Origin: Lyophyllum atratum
Taxonomy: Eukaryota > Basidiomycota > Agaricomycetes > Agaricales > Lyophyllaceae
Direction: 5' to 3'
DNA length: 64,000 nucleotides
Assembly (NCBI GenBank): GCA_014905825.1
Contig: JACGCN010000001.1
Location: forward strand, 1,488,001 to 1,552,000
The notes under the pieces were generated by a model. It had not been told where the DNA came from. It did not search any database and saw nothing but the letters and a program-made list of their open reading frames with translations. Shown in pieces: positions 1 to 11,452 of the stretch (position 1 is its first letter; each line of letters opens with the position of its first letter). Position numbers and translations under genes: made by a program.

Positions 1-984
1 AAGTCGCTTGGGTCGGGCTTGACCTGCCCTGCCATGATGTGAGCTTTGAAGAAAAAAGTGATTTTCTGAAGCAAAGAAGCCATGTCAAATCAAAACGGAG
101 ATATTCGTGCAAGTAACAACAACCTCTGGCTTAGGTTCCGGGGATGAGGTATCTAGCGGCGACTGCTTGTAAACACCAATGGGATTCCGGCTCACAATCC
201 AGGTATCCATGTTTTCGCCACATTCAGGCGTACAAGTCTCTTTGCGCTGCCTTGATGTTCCAGCATCAGTGACTATGAGTGTTTACTCACGACGATTGGT
301 GCTGTTCACAGTACCTGGTGTAGAAGTTCTCCCTTCTCTACGCCTCCTTGAGGGAACCGCCAGGTATCATTGCCGTCTGCTTTGGTCTGAAGCAGGAGGT
401 ATAGGTTGCGCCTTCCTTTGCGGTCGAGACTCTTTGAATCTCGGCTCGCATCGGCACTGTGAACTCTAGGCATCAAGTCCTCCGATTCCCCTTCTTGCAG
501 AGCAAGCTGGTCTGCGGCAGCTTTATCTGCAGCAGCCTTCTCCTTGCTGACGAAATTGTCCTCTGTGTTGAATTTTGGACCGAAGGCCCTTCGCTCGCGT
601 TGCTTCTCCTCCATGTTGAATTTTGTCTCTAGCAGTGATCCCTGCTTGAAATAAAAGTCCAAGGGAAACGGGTTGTGGAGAGCGCGTCGGATACGCGCCT
701 GGTAGGCATAGTAGGCGCGCTCGAACAGCGTCGGCGTCCGGGTGACGATGGGAGAGCGGTTGAGGATGACGGCAGCGGTAATTTGGGGGCGGGGATGCCT
801 TTGGGTTCGTATTGGGGATATTGGGGCCGAGGGGGAGGGCTCAGAGGCTACCTCTGTCGCCAGGGAACGGCGGAAGGAGGGCAGCAGAGCTGCAAGGGGG
901 TCAGTGGATACATTTGGGAGGGTATACTGCGGACTGACTGTTCTGCTGGCGTCGACATGAAGTCAGCACATTTCTTGACAACAT
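1..984 (-). CDS. MRPL46: Mitochondrial large ribosomal subunit protein mL46, 3' end beyond window
   Basis: Structural protein of the mitochondrial ribosome large subunit with a Nudix-like fold. The exon at about 662-306 carries the family core ending in GGVEKGELLHQ, preceded by ILNRSPIVTRTPTLFERAYY and a segment reading FPLDFYFKQGSLLE. An intron starts at the GTACTG after LLHQ. The next exon reads AAQRDLYA, then ENMDTWIVSRNPIGVYK, and a last visible exon reads FFFKAHIMAGQVKPDPSD up to the window edge. The likely start is the ATG at 984-982 (MLSRNVLTSCRR, a basic presequence), but joining it to the body needs a 38-base intron plus a one-base shift. A second extra base lies near 226-230, between DLYA and ECGEN. 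It is divergent from V-ATPase subunit H. Identity is firm; the 5' exon is uncertain. Confidence 0.85.
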
Positions 985-1106
985 CCTTGTGCAATGCCTC
1001 AATTTGGCGCAGGCATTTTCAGAGTTACGCACGTGGACTGTGGGAACTTCTTTCTGTATCCAGCCTTCCACCGTCAGTGGCGCCGCGATCGCACATTGCC
1101 CCCGTC

Positions 1107-2947
1107 ATGTCTGCTTCCCTGGTGCCCAACTGCATATCTCGACGAGGCCTCCTCTAAGATCAGGTCCAAGCCAGTGCCCTGGGAGGTCAATATATCTACT
1201 GCTCGTGCCCTCTTCATTCACCCTCATTTTATGCTCGACACAGGGTTACCAACGCGCAGATCTGATCACCTCCGAAGACCTCACCCTAATCAAGAAGGTA
1301 GACAAGCAGCCTCGAGCCAGGATTGAGTCCATACTTCTCTCAGATGGCCCGACATACGCACTTCTCTACTTCCGTCTGCTCAAGAAGCTTCAGCGCGTGG
1401 ATACCATGCAGTGTCTCTTGGTCCTCATAGCGGATGCACTCACAGGTTCGTTTGCTCGTCTGGTTCCCCGCGGACATCTTAAGCTTGAGAATAGACCATG
1501 AAGAGCGGATTCCTGTATTTTTGAAGACAGCAGACGCCGATCCAGACCTTCCTTTCCTCCCTCTGCTACGGTAGACATGAAGCCTATGACCAAGAAACAC
1601 ATTGCTCATGCCATGCTTCAGAATACTCGACACACAAGACGAGTTCGTTCAGCTAAAGGCCGCCCAGATTCTCACAATTCTTATCAGGTTTGCATTCAGA
1701 ACATCATCTACCGCACCATTGCTGACTTCCGCTCAGCTCACCGTTAACCCCAGCTGCCGTCACAGCATTTGAAGCCTTTTTTGAATACCCTTGCCACTCT
1801 AGTTCAGGGAACATCGCAGAACGGCCGTGACGTTGCCGTTCATTGTCTAGAATCATTGCTTACACGTCGCGACTGTCGGCAAGGCAGTCTGGTCTGTCCC
1901 TGGTATCATTGTGGGGTATGCGTCCATCTTCTCATCCGAAGTCCTTGCGCTCACACCGCACCCAGACTTATTGGAGATTCTCAAGCATAAACCTGGCCCT
2001 CAGATGAGCTACCAGGTGGCCCTGTGCTTTTGGCTTCTGTCATTCGAACAGAACGTCGCGGAAGAGCTCAACAAGTCTGTAACACTCTAGTCATTTCTGC
2101 CATCCATGATTGACGCGTTCTTTTCACCAGGAAATACGATGTTATACCTCTTCTGATCAATGTCGCTCAAGAAGCCGTAAAGGAGAAAGTGATCAGGGTG
2201 ATTGTAGCCACTTTTCGAGTTGCGTCAACCCCCTATCGTTGATTCGTCCCCCATGACTGATGGGTCCACAGAACCTTGTCGCGAAGGCTCCAGCAGCAAA
2301 TCTCCCGGCTATGCTGGTTGCGCAACTCCTCCCGTTCGTCAAAAACCTTTCCACGCGAAAGTGGCAAGACGATGACGTGCTTGAGGATGTTAAATTCCTT
2401 CGGGACGAATTAAATGCTAATTTCCAGATCCTCACGTAAGTCATGCGTCGTTTCCAGTTGTTCGTAACTCACGGATATGCCTAGAACATACGACAAGTAT
2501 ACCTCCGAATTATCGTCGGGACATCTTTCGTGGACGCCTGTGCATGAGTCAGAAAGCTTCTGGAAGGAGAACGCGGCGAGGTTAAATGATAATGACTGCG
2601 AGCAGTTGAAGTAAGTTATATCCTCGCTTGGACTACGTGACTGTTATCGTGACGTTGCTGCAGAACTCTACTCCGCCTGTTGAAGGAATCAAGCGACCCA
2701 CTAGTCCTCGCCGTTGCCGCACATGATGTTGGACAGTATGTGAAACTATTGCGACAAGGGGAAAAAGTATGTGTTATTTTCTATCTTCCTCTATTCAAGC
2801 TAATTTCATGCGGCCCTCAGGTTGGTCACAGATCTTAGCGGCAAAGAAAGGGTGATGGAGTTGATGACTCACGAAGACTCGGACGTGCGGTATCGCGCTC
2901 TCATGACTGTACAGCAGCTCGTCAGCCAGCCGTGGCGGGTAGTCTGA
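1107..2947 (+). CDS. VMA13: V-type proton ATPase subunit H
   Basis: Regulatory subunit of the V1 sector, which couples ATP hydrolysis to proton pumping in vacuoles and endosomes. Exons read MSASLVPN / YLDEASSKIRSKPVPWE, then GYQRADLITSEDLTLIKK, then DHEERIPVFLKTADADPD, and so on to the C-terminal part MELMTHEDSDVRYRALM and the stop TGA at 2945-2947. Clear introns are 1186-1243 and 1446-1494, with further GT-AG introns around 1558-1620, 2073-2132, 2220-2271, 2436-2484, 2611-2663 and 2768-2820. HEAT/armadillo-type helical repeats are expected for the family. One extra base each at about 1131, 1883 and 2823 breaks the frame, and possibly one more in the G run near 1916. The amino-acid sequence on both sides of each break is the expected one, so this is probably a functional gene with sequence errors rather than a pseudogene. 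Confidence 0.9.
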
Positions 2948-3069
2948 GTCTGCACTATCACCACACAGACCACTCCTACTTCCACTGTATAAGATCATCC
3001 CCTCACTGCCTTAATAATGATCCTTAAACGTGTTGTAAGTGAATCGGTATATTCTAATGTTCGAGCCTG

Positions 3070-5141
3070 CTATGGCGAAACCCAAACTTCAGAAACTACG
3101 TCCCATTCTTTCAACACCCGAGCACGACTAGCGCCGCTATGATACGTATCATCTGCAGAATCGCTTTCTGACATGAACCTATCCTCGACAAGTAGAACGC
3201 GTAGCCCGCCAACCGTCGTGAATCCCTTCTGGGTGGGCATGTACGATACCTCGAAATCTTGGACTGCAACCATCTGATCTGCCGCGTACCCTTTCGTCAC
3301 CGACAATTCGATGGCGGGTAGATACAATGCCGATGAGCCAATGTATAACACGCTGGTAGAGCGCGACCTGAGCTCGTCTGGGCCGCTGAAATACGGAGGA
3401 GGGAGCGATGTAGCATCACCGTCCGGCCTGCGTGAATTTCGCTCCAAGTCATCCAACGCACCTTGACGGGGGGATGCCGCAGCGACTAGTTTTTGATGGG
3501 CCAGTGCGTAGTTGAATGTTGGCGCTGTTGAGGAAGGCGTTGAAAACCCGGATGATGGGAGCCGCGGACTGAATGCCTCGACGGGGGGAGCAGGTGTGTT
3601 CAGCGCGGCTGCGCCGATTCGAGGGGGTTGGAGATGCTGTACGACTAGCTTTATGACCCTTCGTGGTGTCTCTCTTCCTAGGGTCAGAGGCGTTGACAAG
3701 ACGAGTGTAAAAGGGATTGTAAAAGGTTTTTCTACCCTGATGATGTCCCGTGGCATGTCGCGGGTGACGAGGTTGACTTCGATATCAGGGATAGGTGCCG
3801 TTAAGGCCTGGAATGGGGATTGAGGTCGAGGGGATCCTATGGATGATGGTCGATTCTGAGAAGGAGAGCTAGGTCGGTGCGGAGGAGGCGTCCCTGGCCG
3901 GGACTGGTTGGGCTGCGGAGACTGCGGGCGCGAAGGAGGGCCACCGATCATGGTCCGCTTGAGGTATGGAGGAAGTGCAGAGGCTGGGGGTTGAATTGGA
4001 GCAGAAGGAATAGGTATTCGACGGGACAGCATCGAAGTCAAGAGACGGCCGGGTTCACCAAAGGAGGATCTCCATGAAATATCGAGCCGTCCAAGTGGGA
4101 CGTTGCTCCCTGGAGCATATGCTACGGGGGATAATGACAAAGCTTGGGGCAGCAGAATATAAATATATTGCCGTACGTCCTGAGGTTGCATGAGTGCCTG
4201 AGGACCAGAGAATAGCTGTTCAGTATCTTCGTCGCCAAGGTCAATTATGTTGGCGTCTTCCACATCCCAACCCTCCGTGCATTCAAAGTGCATCCGCTCA
4301 AAATGCATAGGTTCTTGGGTCAGATTCTGTATGTGCACTTCGAGAAAGATTTTGTCTCTTTCAGTGGGCGATAGAAGCGCGGAAGGTGACTTCGGTGTGT
4401 GAACCTTGGTCTTGACCGATAGAGGATTAGTGACCTGACAAGACGGGTGAGTCTATGAGTTGCTCTGTAGTTTTACAAGAGAATTACAGCAAATTTGTAG
4501 AATTTCCGGAATGTCTGCAGACTTGGATCGTCAGCAGTGCTCGCCTGAGCCTACGGGCTGCCGAGCGTTGGGCGGTAGTCGATACGTGACAGCACAAGCT
4601 AAAACATGTTGGCCCAGTTCTTTAATTTCATGGTGAACGACGCTCTCATATGTATCCCTAGCTGCGAGTTTATGGCCAGGGCCGCCATATTCAGCGAGTA
4701 CGACTTTGGTTGTGGCTGTCTGCATTTCGACCTTGATGCTAACAGCTTCAATATCGACTTGAGCTTCATTGTTAATACATAGACAGCTGGAGAAGGTCTC
4801 TCCGAGTTGTATAGATCCAAACGAAGAGGGGAGTGTCAGGAGTTCCGATGCGTGGGTGAGGTCTCTCAGAGTCTTTGGATGACCAGGAAGCGGTGCGCTA
4901 CCCTGTAGTGAGACAACAGACGCTGTAGAGTGGGCCTACTACACATAAGAAGACATAGCGACAGAGGAAGGACTTGGTCTGACATACAGAGAATGATGGA
5001 GAGCTAGAGTAGAACGGCTGCCAAGCGCTGGCTAATTCTGGGCGCTACGGGTGAAATCAGACGCTAAGGCCAAGTGGAAAGACGTTCACGCACAGATACC
5101 CGCATAACCTTGAGGGAAAGGAGGTGCGCAGGGCCGTCCAT
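3070..5141 (-). CDS. TRAPPC13: TRAPP complex subunit 13 homolog (DUF974 family)
   Basis: Predicted subunit of the TRAPP tethering complex in Golgi and autophagic membrane traffic. The start ATG is at 5141-5139 (MDGPAHLLSLKVMR, then an intron donor). Later exons read ASELLTLPSSFGSIQLGETF, CINNEAQVDIEAVSIKVEMQ, ACAVTYRLPPNA and LQTFRKFYKFA, then LSVKTKVHTPKSPSALLSP and FLEVHIQNLTQEPM. The last exon (about 4338-3070) holds a Pro/Ser-rich insert of some 60 residues (about 4000-3820) between conserved beta-sandwich segments, and ends in EWDVVSEVWVSP. One extra base near 4537 disrupts the frame after LPPNARQPVGSGE. It is convergent with VMA13, with about 120 bases between stop codons. Confidence 0.85.
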
Positions 5142-5531
5142 CGCGACCAATCGTTAAAAACCCACTACAGTGAAGGTGGTGGTACCGAAAGTATTTGTGC
5201 TTGTATGGCATGCCCAAGCCGTAATCTCCAAGTCCTGACACCATGACATCCCAAACAACGCGTCAAGGACGTGGTCAAGTTGCGTAAGTAGTACTCCCGC
5301 AGACGCGCAAGGAAACTTCACCCCACTTGCCTCCTCTGAAAGTACAATTTTTGTACGAAGACCCATGGAGAGGTTGTCTTAACTGACTTGACCTGAGATA
5401 GCCGCCGATTCACAGTACTTATCGTCTTCCCATGTCACGTCATGCAATATATTATAATGTCAAAGGTAGTCCGATGAAGATCTGGTAGTACAAGAAAAAA
5501 ACCCCAAACAGTGAAAAGGTCCAGTCTGATC
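5142..5531. other. Intergenic, upstream of TRAPPC13
   Basis: This stretch lies between the TRAPPC13 start and the stop of the small secreted-protein gene, both on the minus strand, so it should hold the TRAPPC13 promoter and the secreted gene's terminator. A 70-codon minus-strand reading frame (5366-5154) has no recognisable features and I treat it as chance. No repeat or RNA gene is visible. Confidence 0.4.
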
Positions 5532-6365
5532 CTACGTTTTGCACCAGCCGTCACTGTTCTTGATGAAGTTAATGCTGCCGTTAGGTTGGGTCTGCCCACC
5601 AGTGTTGGTGGCATCCGATGCGGTGTGGCAGCCCGAAAACAGAGAGCAAGTGAGCTGTGTACTACCGTCCTATGAAACGAGAGGAGATGTCAGATACAGA
5701 TTCAAGGATGGTATACATAGCACAGTTCACCTTTCCATTGACATCGTGGTAGGCTGTTACATCAAGTCAGTTGTGGGCGACGGGAGTGTGAGATATGACG
5801 AGAAATGGCCTCACTGTTGACAAATTTGCAGCCATTGACAGAATTGCACATGGTTTTGCAGTCTGTTCGTGGAAATGGTAAGTGGTCAAATTATGAAATT
5901 TGGCGTATGACCTGACCAGAGATAGTGTCGACGAGCCCGTAGGTCAGATAATCACCCGCTTGAGTAGCGCCGGTCAGATTAGTGAACGTTTGAGTATAGC
6001 CATCCGACGTAGGGGGCTCGGGGGGAACGTGCGGTGGCTTCGGGCACTGTATAACGTGGGGGAACCACCAGAGCAACTTGCAGATCCACTGTGAAACGCA
6101 TTAGTCGCGGTGTTATAATCCAGCGGGTGGCTATTCGCACCCCTCTGAGGCATCTAAGGTGAGGATGGCGCTCCGGATGGGTGCCGTAGTACCATCCTGG
6201 GCGAGCATTGGCCGACCACGGAGCGTTTGGAGCACCATAACGGTTTCCGTCAGTCAAATCAACGTCGAGGATGCTTGTGAGGTCGACGTCGATGCTGAGA
6301 GGGTTCGCGACCACGGCGGAGCTCGCAGCAATAGCGATAGCAGCGAAAACAGTGAAGAAACGCAT
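5532..6365 (-). CDS. Small secreted protein of a basidiomycete cysteine-containing family
   Basis: The start ATG is at 6365 and the stop TAG at 5534-5532. The first exon encodes a clear signal peptide (MRFFTVFAAIAIAASSAVVA) and the segment LSIDVDLTSILDVDLTDGNR. It ends before GTGCGA, with an intron to the CACAG before WICKLLWWFPHV. Next come a proline-rich linker, then YTQTFTNLTGATQAGDYLTY, and after three further short introns the cysteine-bearing part CKTMCNSVNGCKFVNTYHDV, LTCSLFSGCHTASDATNTGG, ending SDGWCKT. The cysteine spacing resembles an Apple/PAN-like fold, which I infer only. All exons join without frame errors. Homologous proteins are common in agaricomycetes and, as far as I know, have no proven function. 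The promoter has a good TATA box. Confidence 0.8.
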
Positions 6366-6967
6366 AGCGAGAGGGTTCGCGACACCGGTTGATCAAGTGA
6401 AAGCTGAAGCTGAGGCTACAACTGCTGGATGAGATGGCACGACTATCTTTTTATACCCTAGTCTAGTAGACTTCCAATTTCGACCCGTATGGAACCTTCA
6501 CTCCGAAACATACTTCGAAGACAGCGCGTCTTGAATCAGTACCTCTCCGTACCTTACAAGGACGCCTGTAAGGCCTTTGGCTTCAAAACATGCAGTCACA
6601 TCTGACAGGAAGATGATCCGAGACGTTCCTTGTCAGATTCAGTGTTGGTTGTGCTGAAAAGAACATTTGCTGAGCTATCCGGCGAGTGAGGACCCTGGGG
6701 GTTGTAGGTCTTAGTGAGGCCAGAAATTGTATTCCAAGTACTAGCGATAACTGATGGAAGGGGTCCAGGGAGGCATGCAGTGAAACCTTGTCAAGTACAG
6801 ATCCAGCAAGGCTTGGCGGCTGCTCAGAGACCACAGGACTAAGGAGTTTGATACTTAGTAGAGTGCGGGCCCGAGGTGCAGGGAGTCAAAACTACGGCTT
6901 AGGGCTACCCATAAACCGTGACTTGTGACAAAAGGCGTGACTTTGCTTTGTTGTCCTGCTCTTTGAC
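6366..6967. other. Divergent promoter region between the secreted-protein gene and the nucleoporin
   Basis: About 600 bases separate the two divergent start codons. The only clear element is the minus-strand TATA box at 6448-6455. The minus-strand reading frames at 6834-6583 and 7209-6892 are not supported by any recognisable motif, and the latter overlaps the nucleoporin coding exon. Confidence 0.4.
6448..6455 (-). promoter_or_regulatory. TATA box of the small secreted protein gene
   Basis: The minus strand reads TATAAAAA here, about 83 bases upstream of the ATG at 6365. This is a standard spacing for a strongly expressed fungal gene. The assignment rests on sequence match and position only. 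Confidence 0.6.
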
Positions 6968-9900
6968 ATGGCATCGTCGAGCTCGTCGGCCAGCCAGCGA
7001 CGAAGGCCGCCCAGGAAACGCCAGCCACTGTCTCGTTCCAACTCCTCATTTTTGGGGACCATTAAAAATCTGGTGACAGCCCCCTTGGCCTGGTTTGCCA
7101 GCACAGATGACTTCGAAGATTCGAAGGACTTGAAGGGCAAGCGGAGGCGTCTTGCAGGCGCTCCGACTGAGCCCAGTATCGAGGATGACGATAGGTTGAC
7201 GCGTACCAAGCGTATGAGGCTACATAGTCCTACCCGGGACGAATCGCTTTCCCAACTGCCCTCTTCAGCAGCTCATCATGGCTACCTTGACCCTCCCGGT
7301 GCTGTATTCCAGCAACAGCAGCACCGTCCACACAGTCCTTTCGATCAACCCCCTTCCACTCGTTCAGCCTCCATCACACGACAATACGACTTTTCCAATA
7401 ATAACAGTAATTATATTCGGGCCAGCACACTTTCACGCACAATGTCTATCGACCCCCCTAATCGCCCTCTCTCTAGAGCGTCTGCGATGGCTTCTGTACC
7501 TTTGAACCGCGATACCTCAATGGACTCGAGCAGCTTCATCCGAACTGTTCCTCGAGACATGTCGATGCCCCCTTTATCTGCGCGCCCATCTTTCCGTATG
7601 CGCACATCGATGACTCCACAACCCCCACCTCCCAGGGAGGTCTCGGAACCCCCTCCTCTCCACTCACTCGGTTCCAACCCCACCTTTATACGAGCGCCCC
7701 AGATGAAGCCATCTGAATCCATGCAAGGTGGATTATCAAGGCAATCATCCGTCACTTTGGGATCGCTCGTGGATTCTGTTCGAACTGTGAGTTGATGTGG
7801 TACCTACTAGAATATCTTTCGCATCTTACATTCCTCTCAGAATCGCTCGCCAGTCCGCCAACACAGCTCACTTTTGTTCGGAACCAAAGACGAACGTGCG
7901 AGTCAGAGTATGCTTTTCAAAACTCTTTTCCTATCCTGATGGCTAATGAAAAATATAGGTCCTCGTCCGGAGAGTGCTATTGAAAAAGCTCTTCATGAAC
8001 TGGATATATACAAGACACCACTTGTCCCCACTCGACTCCGTTCCTCTAACATTCCGGCGACGTCATCGTCAGCTGACCTGTTCAAATCCCGTCGTTCCTC
8101 ACATCTTATTCTAATGCAAGATGAGAAGCGTATCAATCGTCTGGGACGCGATGTCAGTGGGAAGAAAGAGGTCCCTGTGGTCAATGGTACCAAACCTTAC
8201 GCAGGTGAGGGAGGGATGAAGAAGTTGTTGGCCCGGAGAAAGCAAGAAGCTGACGAAGAAAACGACGACGGTCAACCGTCAATACAAGATGAGGGAGAAG
8301 ATCGCATGGATGAAGGCGTTCAAAAACTGGGTAAAAGGGTTGCGACACGTGTCGAAATTTCTCCGCCCGTTCTACCTCCCACCAAGACAGATTGGTTTTC
8401 TGCGAACACTATCTCATCCTCCAGGCCAGCGGCGACATCATCCCTTCGTGTTGGCCGCACGAAGGCTCGAAATCATATCGCTCGACCCCCTAGACCTGCG
8501 AAGACGAAGTTTTCTGCTGCATATGATGACGATGATGCTATGGATGATGCAGAAGAACTGGATCCCGAAGCGATTGAGAGGAAGAAGGAGAGAGAAGCTT
8601 TGGAAGAGGCCGCTAAACGCGCACCCGTCTTCCAAATTCCTGCAGGGTTCAGCTTTGCAAAAGAGGTGTGTCTTGTTATCTTCGACCCCTAAGCTTGATC
8701 TCAAATATAATCTAGATTAAGCCAATCGAAGACGATTCTAGAAATGCAAAGGAGCCTCCAATTATGTCCCTTCCTTTCTCGTTCGCCAAACCGGCGTCTG
8801 TACTTGCAAATCTGCCATCACAGCCAAGTACCACATCTTCCTCTGGCCTCCAATCAAGTACTACCTCAATATTTGGTACCAATCTCCAGCCCGCGTCTGC
8901 AGCAGCCCCTGCGCTCTCTTTGTCCCCTGCACCCCCGCAAAAGCCTCCTTCGCCTTTACCTCAAGTACAGTCGACTGGTGTTGCAGCTTCGGCTGTCATC
9001 GAGGCTCAAGCTCCTCCACATCATGAGGCGGGCTGCGCCTGTTCAGATCACGAATACTGGGGTTCCAAACTTTTTTGCCAATTCGTCGGCGTTGGCAAAG
9101 CCTCTTGACCTCCCGAAATCCGCGCCGCTGATCTTCACTCCCCAGAACGCTGCGCCAGCAACGGCAGGCAGCCTCACCCTCGTTACGCCTGTCAAGGACG
9201 CTGACAACCCGCTCTGGGAGGGCGAGAGCAAGAAGGATACTGTAACACAGGCAAGTGGCTCGACCCTGTTCGCCGGTCTTGGTGGAACTGCGAGCGGAGG
9301 TGCACCTTCGGCGTCATCTCGGTCTTCGGTGTTCGATATCTCAAGCACCTCCACATCTACTGCTGGGCCAGCTCCTTCTATCCCAGCCTTTGGAGGTGCT
9401 GCGAAGCAAAATGATGCAGCACCACCGCCTTCCCAGCCTTCCTTCTTCGGTGGACCACCCGCAACGATGCCAACATTCTCGTTCTCTGGGCCGGTAGAAC
9501 CTACCTCATCCACCCTCTTCGGTGGAGATCTATTGAAGGCATCCTCACCATTTGGTGAACCTTCTACTTCTGCGACTTCACTTCCGTCACTTGACGCCCC
9601 AAAGCTACCTGTATTATCTGGTGAGCCTTCGAAGGCGGTTAACATTGCTCCCGGATCGGCGTTTGGTAGCACGGAGTCGAAGCCGACCGGGTTGTTCGGC
9701 GGACCCCCGAACACGGCTACCTCTGCCACAGGACTATTTTCCTTTGGGCAGCCTTCTACATCAGCGTCATCCGCGTCACAGAATCCGCAGCCATTGTTTG
9801 GAGCTCCCACCACTCCAGTTGAAACCACCAAGCCCCTTTTCGGAGGTGGTCCATTTTCGTTTGGTGGTACGAATGCCAGCACTCAGGCAGAGCAAAAGCC

Positions 9901-10937
9901 TCTAAGTACTACCCTTTTCTTTTGGGGCCGCTCCGAGCACGCCTCCCCCAGTAGATGTAAAGAAGAGCACTGCGTTCAACTTCGGCTCACCAGCAACCAC
10001 CGTACCTGTACCTGCTCCCGCATCCGTCGGGTTTTCTTTTAGCGGAGGTGGAAGCAACGCGAGTGATGTCTCCAGCAAGCCCTTTGCGTTCGGGCAGCCA
10101 GCTGCGATGACAACGACGGTACGGCCGTCAACACCTCCCAGGAATCAGGAGCAGGAAGTCAGCATGGAGGAAAGCCCGACGCGCGACACGCAGCAAATGG
10201 ATAAACCCATTGATAGGCCCATCCTCGGCGGCGGTGGCTTTTCTTTCCCTGCTACTGCCCCAGGGTCAACCTTTGGAACTCAACGCAATGAATCGTCGAC
10301 ATCCTTTTCATTTGGTACGCAGTCTTCCAGTACCAATCCTTTTGTCAAGGACAACAAAGCCATCGAGAACACGTCCTTTGGAGGCTTTGGTCAAGCTGCA
10401 GCATCTTCGACCACATTCGGTTTTGGACAGAACAAGTCGTCGGACATCGAACCACCGAGACCCAGCACTACGGGGTCCTTTGCCTTCGGCGCATCGCCAT
10501 CATCTGCTACGGGTCCTGCTCCTGCGTTCGCCTTTGGTGGACCAGGTAATAACAGTACTGGCGGTCTATTTGGGCAGCCTCAAGCATCTGGTTCAGCTCC
10601 TGGCAGCCCTTCCACTTTCAGTCAGCCATCACCCTTCGCGTTTGGGGCGCCACTACCTCCCGTCAATACCTCGTTTGCGTTCGGCTCTCAGCCTGCATCG
10701 CCCGCCGGAGGTAATAATTTGAGTTTGCCCCAACCAGCAACTCCAGGAGGGTTTGGGAATACAGGCGCAGGATTCGGACAACCACAGCCGTCGTCGCCGT
10801 TTGGTGCGCCTGCTACGGCTGCCCCCACAGCTGCAGCTGGAGCACTGTTCACTATGGGCTCTGCGGCCCCTCCCCCTGCAGGAGGTGCTAGGCAGATACG
10901 AAAGCTCCCTAATCGGAGAGCTGGGGCAAAACGTTGA
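6968..10937 (+). CDS. FG-repeat nucleoporin, Nup1/Nup60/Nup153-like
   Basis: Predicted component of the nuclear basket of the nuclear pore. The start ATG is at 6968. The N-terminus is basic and followed by a probable amphipathic helix (FLGTIKNLVTAPLAWFAS) of the type that binds the inner nuclear membrane in Nup1, Nup60 and Nup153. A charged, low-complexity middle follows, including ESAIEKALHELDIYKTP. From about 9280 on there are many FG repeats of the types FGG, GLFG and FSFG. The protein ends in a basic tail (IRKLPNRRAGAKR, stop 10935-10937). Introns lie at about 7789-7840, 7911-7959 and 8667-8717. Extra single bases near 9018 and 9912 break the frame; FG repeats continue on both sides. The exact ortholog is unclear because FG proteins diverge quickly. 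Confidence 0.8.
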
Positions 10938-11452
10938 ATTCCAATTATCTTTACAGTTTAATTTCTTTCTTCCATTCCTTGCCCATATTGATTTCATTGG
11001 ACATTCTCCCGATTTTGAATGTGGTTCGTCCTTTTGACCAGGTCTCCCCTATCTCATCCTTACCATGCCAGGGCGCAACCCCAGGCGCCCATTCGATGCA
11101 TCACCGTTGCCACTCTACTTCATATATTTAAATCCGCTCTCCACGCGTTACTCTCAGAGCCTTCTTGCCCACTGCTGTCTTCCACCATTTCTTTTCCTAT
11201 TCCAGGTGCATCTATGTCGGAATTTTTTATGACTTACACACTGTATCGCATAGCAGGTTCCCCAGTTTGGCTCAAGGCCAACATTGTCGTACCATCACAT
11301 ACATCGCTTTCCGTAGTTACATTGGCTCAAGGCCATCACCACACATTTGTTGTCCTTGCAATAATATCCGCCCCACGCATGACAGACATGTACAATGATG
11401 TGACGCTTGAAACTCCCGCGGACACTCTAACTTGTCCCAATGACGTTTTGGA
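10938..11452. other. Intergenic between the nucleoporin and YME2, with a 14-bp direct repeat
   Basis: This holds the nucleoporin 3' region and the YME2 promoter. The 14-mer TTGGCTCAAGGCCA occurs twice, at 11267-11280 and 11322-11335, 55 bases apart. It could be a regulatory element or a small duplication. Short open frames here have no recognisable product. Confidence 0.4.
11267..11335. repeat. Pair of 14-bp direct repeats upstream of YME2
   Basis: TTGGCTCAAGGCCA is present at 11267-11280 and again at 11322-11335. The second copy ends about 118 bases before the YME2 start codon, where fungal upstream activating sites often lie. Function is inferred from position only. Confidence 0.5.

Noticed and set aside
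1915..1970. Alternative in-frame reading through a putative 50-base intron in VMA13
   Set aside because: Read-through gives residues not expected in subunit H; a GTATGC...CCCAG intron plus one extra G in the preceding G run fits the family better, though this is not proven.
5154..5366. 70-codon minus-strand frame upstream of TRAPPC13
   Set aside because: No signal, domain or codon pattern, and it fills a promoter region; likely chance.
7411..7755. 114-codon minus-strand frame within the nucleoporin exon
   Set aside because: Antisense shadow of a coding exon without independent features.
9043..9882. 279-codon minus-strand frame opposite the nucleoporin
   Set aside because: It is the antisense of the FG-repeat exon; its Gly/Pro-rich sequence mirrors the repeats on the plus strand.
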